NCBI GenBank assembly: GCA_003162425.1
Contig: PMOK01000082.1
Span: 23,589-87,588 of the forward strand
Source: Bryobacterales bacterium
GTDB lineage: Bacteria > Acidobacteriota > Terriglobia > Bryobacterales > Bryobacteraceae
Direction of reading: 5' to 3'
DNA length: 64,000 bases
Positions 62,398 to 64,000 of the stretch are shown here, one piece after another. Position 1 is the stretch's first letter. Each line of letters begins with the position of its first letter. The translations under genes and the position numbers were made by a program. The notes under the pieces are model-generated. The model was given only the letters and a program-made list of their open reading frames with translations. It was not told the DNA's origin and did not search any database.

Positions 62398-63632
62398 TTG
62401 GCTGGGATCAAAGTTCTGGCCAGCAGGTCCAGGAACAAGCCGACATCGGTCACTACACCGACAGCCTGGCCCGTTCCACGATCGCTCACCTTGGTGGCCA
62501 CCGCCGGGTTGATATCCACGCACACGATTTTCACCCAACTCGGCAGCATATTACCAACGGCTATGGAATGCAGCATCGATCCGAGACACAGCACCAGCCC
62601 CGCTCCTTTCAACTGCTCCGCATAAGCGTCCTGGGCCTGGTTCATGTCGGTGATCGCATCCGGCAGCGGACCATCGTCGCGCAGGCTTCCAGCCAGGACG
62701 AATGGCACGTTGGCTCTTACGCACTCATACATAATGCCGCTGCGCAGCCGTCCACTCTCCACCGCGCCGCGTATGTTTCCGCAATGATAAATGGCGTTGA
62801 TCGCGCGCATGTGATTGCGGTGGCCATGTTCTTCCTGGCGTCCATCGCTCTGGCGGATGCCGAGGGATGTGCCGAGCAGAGCAGCCTCGATATCGTGGAC
62901 GCCCAACGCGTTGCCGCTGAGCAAGGCGTTGATGTAACCTTCGCGAATCAGTTTCGAAAGCGGAGGCGCACCGCCGGTGTGGACTACCACAGGTCCCGCG
63001 ACTGCGACAATCTTAAGTCCCGCCGCTCGGGAGTGTTCGATCAGCGCCGCTGTTTGTCTTACCGCCGTTTCTACTTGGCGTTCAGAGGAAATTCCATTGC
63101 TCATGAATGCAAAAGCCAGCCGATCGCGTTCTTTGGATTCCGGCGTCACGCGGATGCCGCGCATTCCCGTCACCACCCGATCGCCCGCGCGAATGTCCCG
63201 CAGCCGGCGGCACCAGGCTCCTTCCGCCGCCACCACAATCAGCGCGTCCATGCGCTGGTTTTGCACTTCCACCCATTGATTGTTGCGGCGCACGTAGGTC
63301 TTATGGTTCGTGGTGGAATAAAAATCCTCGGGAGCACAGCAATCGCGTTCCACCGTGCGGAGCTCGGCGTCGCTCGAATCCACCATCGAACAGCCCAGGC
63401 CCAACAACTGCGAGAGCATCCGTTGCATGGATTCAGCATCAGGGGCCTCGATTTTCAGGCGCAGGTTGGACGGTTCGCTGTTGGTGCGCCCGATGCGGAA
63501 CTGCTCCACCTCGAAGCGTCCGCCGTGCTCCACCACGCTGTCGAAAATCTGCTCCATGATGTGCGAGTCAATCAGGTGACCCTGTGCTTCCACACGCTCC
63601 TGTAGCGGAAGCGTCGCATTCGGAGAGCTCAT
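62394..63632 (-). CDS. TIGR00300 / LOR-SDH family protein (ornithine cyclodeaminase-like)
   Basis: 412 residues from the ATG at 63632 (MSSPNATLPLQERVEAQGHL); the frame is open to 63710 but that extension overlaps the start region of the gene on the other strand. It matches the LOR/SDH bifunctional-like family TIGR00300: YVRRNNQWVEVQNQRMDALI, VVVHTGGAPPLSKLIREGYI and VCVDINPAVATKVSDRGTGQ. The family includes archaeal ornithine cyclodeaminases and the C-terminal part of the cyanobacterial AgrE/ArgZ enzymes, so an NAD-linked role in ornithine or arginine breakdown is plausible. It is coupled to queF by an ATGA overlap. Confidence 0.8.
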   Translation of the reverse strand: MSSPNATLPLQERVEAQGHLIDSHIMEQIFDSVVEHGGRFEVEQFRIGRTNSEPSNLRLKIEAPDAESMQRMLSQLLGLGCSMVDSSDAELRTVERDCCAPEDFYSTTNHKTYVRRNNQWVEVQNQRMDALIVVAAEGAWCRRLRDIRAGDRVVTGMRGIRVTPESKERDRLAFAFMSNGISSERQVETAVRQTAALIEHSRAAGLKIVAVAGPVVVHTGGAPPLSKLIREGYINALLSGNALGVHDIEAALLGTSLGIRQSDGRQEEHGHRNHMRAINAIYHCGNIRGAVESGRLRSGIMYECVRANVPFVLAGSLRDDGPLPDAITDMNQAQDAYAEQLKGAGLVLCLGSMLHSIAVGNMLPSWVKIVCVDINPAVATKVSDRGTGQAVGVVTDVGLFLDLLARTLIPAK

Positions 63633-63710
63633 AATCCTAGAACCAGAATAGCCTTTGGAGGCGCTAGCTTGGGCGGCGGGCCCGCTTCCGCATGCTATGC
63701 TGCCAGCCAT

Positions 63711-64000
63711 ATGCGTCCAATGTTTTTAGCTATGCTGTTGTTCCCTGCCATTTCTTTCACACAGCAGAAACCCGATTCCCTTGGCCAGCTAGCTTCCGAT
63801 TTCTGGGCCTGGCGTGCGATCTACCGGCCTTTCACCTTCGACGACATTCCCCGCATGGAGCGGGCCGCCGGAGTGCGCGACTGGTCCGAAGCAGCCGTTG
63901 CCAAACAGCGCGGCGATCTTTCCGGATTCGAGCGCCGCTGGAAAGCGATGCATCCCGACGACTGGCCGATTGCACAAAGAGTGGACTACCGGCTGATGGG
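63711..64000 (+). CDS. DUF885-like exported protein (3' end beyond window)
   Basis: The first 96 residues of a longer protein, starting at the ATG at 63711. A signal peptide (MFLAMLLFPAISFTQQ) is followed by LASDFWAWRAIYRPFTFDDI and a helical region with RWKAMHPDDWPIAQRVDYRL. The FWAWR start and the following helices resemble the N-terminus of the DUF885 family of M32-like putative metallopeptidases. The zinc motif, if present, would lie beyond the window. It diverges from the TIGR00300 gene. Confidence 0.6.
   Translation, partial: MRPMFLAMLLFPAISFTQQKPDSLGQLASDFWAWRAIYRPFTFDDIPRMERAAGVRDWSEAAVAKQRGDLSGFERRWKAMHPDDWPIAQRVDYRLM

Noticed and set aside
62568..63605. 345-codon open frame antisense to the TIGR00300 gene
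   Set aside because: Conserved family blocks lie on the minus strand; the opposite frame resembles no protein.

Overview
The window looks like a chromosomal segment of an Acidobacteriota bacterium, most likely of the Solibacter/Bryobacter type. This is inferred from gene content: two large Oar-like TonB-dependent receptors with an N-terminal carboxypeptidase-regulatory domain, a beta-propeller protein ending in the Solibacter-type C-terminal domain (TIGR03437), a PSD1/DUF1501 pair, CRTAC1/ASPIC proteins, an ADOP-type ABC permease with its PadR regulator, and many TPR proteins. No rRNA gene, intact tRNA gene, CRISPR array or prophage was found.

Layout. 1-5409 (minus strand) is an L-fucose catabolic operon: decayed GntR regulator, leaderless solute-binding protein, SDR dehydrogenase, L-fuconate dehydratase, RhaT-like carrier and a GH29 fucosidase cut by the window edge. 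5637-13759 (plus) is a compact operon of two multiheme c-type cytochromes, a CRTAC1 protein and an 849-residue TPR protein. 14198-26125 holds an Oar receptor with a clear sigma70-type promoter, a divergent CRTAC1 protein, a second GH29 fucosidase and a PSD1 cytochrome/DUF1501 pair. 26126-30453 is a gene-poor, island-like stretch with a broken IS6-type element, a tRNA-Ser 3'-end fragment and pieces of three toxin-antitoxin modules (zeta-like pair, AbrB plus frameshifted RelE-like toxin, orphan DUF1778 antitoxin).

30476-37987 carries a small cytochrome c, a TPR protein, a sugar isomerase/epimerase with a Gfo/Idh/MocA oxidoreductase, and the second Oar receptor. 38022-45783 has an Hsp70-like protein, a ribbon-helix-helix plus unknown small-protein pair, a truncated TPR gene, a multiply broken ADOP permease under an apparently intact PadR regulator with visible operators, a membrane protein with possible GxGD residues, and a chemotaxis transducer. 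45916-53552 holds a hybrid kinase-like protein lacking both phosphoacceptor residues, a small exported protein, an MFS carrier, a TrmH-type RNA methyltransferase and a gamma-glutamyltransferase. 53660-61985 has the propeller protein and a glycan-type cassette (toroid protein, double glycosyltransferase, coiled-coil methyltransferase). 61969-64000 has queF, a TIGR00300 (LOR/SDH) enzyme and the start of a DUF885-like protein.

Polysaccharide use is a plausible common theme: receptors for import, two fucosidases, and an oxidative fucose route. The multiheme/CRTAC1/TPR operon and the phosphoacceptor-less hybrid kinase are the least explained parts. Several genes are clearly decayed (GntR, IS6 transposase, RelE-like toxin, ADOP permease). 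Repetitive DNA has been absorbed into coding ends: a 29-bp inverted repeat at the end of the glycosyltransferase gene, a G4-type motif across a stop codon, and tandem repeats in two N-terminal leaders.
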